From positions 56,789 to 99,355 of the forward strand of contig DAHC01000006.1 in assembly GCA_002498375.1 (NCBI GenBank): a stretch of DNA of 42,567 nt, in the 5' to 3' direction. The position numbers were made by a program, and so were the translations under genes. Source of the DNA: Methanocorpusculum sp. UBA424. GTDB taxonomy: Archaea; Halobacteriota; Methanomicrobia; Methanomicrobiales; Methanocorpusculaceae. Positions 42,256 to 42,567 of the stretch are shown one piece after another; the stretch's first letter is position 1, and each line of letters starts with the position of its first letter. The notes beneath the pieces were generated by a model. It was not told the origin of the DNA. It saw only the letters and a list, made by a program, of their open reading frames with translations, and ran no database searches.

Positions 42256-42567
42256 TTACACTCTGTTTTGAATCGTTTTCACCTGATAGATATTATAACA
42301 AAATGCAGCCAGCATATTTTTCACTCGTACTCTTTGCAGCGTTGTTACCTTCACCAACCCTGCATGAAAAACATTTTTGATCACTGCATATGGTCTCTCG
42401 CCCTTTGATCTCTTCCTACTTATTCGCAGATTTCTCAGTTTATCTCGTATGCCAATGGGATGCCCTCTCGCTCCCCTTTTCATTGTGGCACTATATCCCT
42501 TGCATTTTGCTCCCTGATATCCCCGATCCCGATAGACCACTTCCCCTTTTTCTGAGAGGTCCACCTG
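42256..42567 (-). mobile_element. IS5-type DDE transposase, C-terminal part, cut by window edge
   Basis: At least 103 residues of a transposase whose N-terminal part lies right of the window. YRDRGYQGAKCKGY contains a probable catalytic Asp and RSKGERPYAVIKNVF the catalytic Glu with its conserved Arg/Tyr surroundings, the IS5-group C-terminus. The GTG at 42564 is not a true start; the frame is open to the window edge. The stop is near 42256. The element's left terminal repeat should lie between about 42127 and 42255, but I cannot define it. Confidence 0.8.

Overview
The window comes from a methanogenic archaeon of the Methanomicrobiales, most likely Methanocorpusculum or a close relative. Archaeal information-processing and housekeeping genes are everywhere: thermosome, membrane LonB, digeranylgeranylglyceryl phosphate synthase, PyrB/PyrI, archaeal Trm1, NadM/NadX, Nob1 and GfcR. 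Several genes are methanogen-specific: F420:NADP oxidoreductase, a beta-RFAP-synthase-like protein and a DUF3821 surface protein. Many genes have a TATA box about 25-35 nt before the start codon, and others sit in overlapping ATGA/TAATG operons. The taxon call is inferred from gene content; no rRNA is present.

Layout: (1) 1-2.3 kb holds a radical SAM protein, the small subunit of the archaeal phosphomevalonate dehydratase and a divergent FdhD-like protein. (2) 2.3-8.3 kb is an AT-rich accessory island on the + strand with two defence operons. The first is an AbiL/RloAB-like pair (AAA15 ATPase + RloB). The second is a CBASS-like three-gene operon: TGT-like enzyme, CD-NTase and 2TM SLATT-type effector. 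The island lies between oppositely oriented copies of a structured dispersed repeat. (3) 8.4-15.9 kb is a housekeeping block: iron-sulfur flavoprotein, DGGGP synthase, tRNA-Arg, trm1, pyrBI, two related exported proteins and a GHMP/beta-RFAP synthase-like gene. (4) 16-18 kb is a Xer locus. It has a gene-poor stretch, a 28-bp palindromic site that looks like a dif site, and a tyrosine recombinase; the whole is flanked by a perfect 17-bp inverted repeat.

(5) 18-31 kb holds DUF5806, glmM, a THEP1-like NTPase, a DUF3821 surface protein, a BofA-like membrane protein, two RecA/KaiC-like proteins with altered P-loops, tldE/tldD, a PH-domain membrane protein and lonB. (6) 30.6-38.8 kb holds prs-nob1, an MBL-fold protein, gfcR, the thermosome, tRNA-Ser, slyD with an orphan DNA methyltransferase, and nadX-nadM. 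(7) 39-41.4 kb encodes F420:NADP oxidoreductase, a secondary alcohol dehydrogenase and a small monooxygenase-fold protein. The first two would pass electrons from 2-propanol through NADPH to F420. (8) The right end is gene-poor, carries a third copy of the structured repeat, and runs into an IS5-type transposase cut by the window edge.

The most interesting items are the TGT-containing CBASS-like operon that lacks the QueC-like and OGG partners I associate with type IV CBASS, the dif-like palindrome beside xer inside an inverted repeat, and the repeat family whose hairpins show compensatory base changes between copies.
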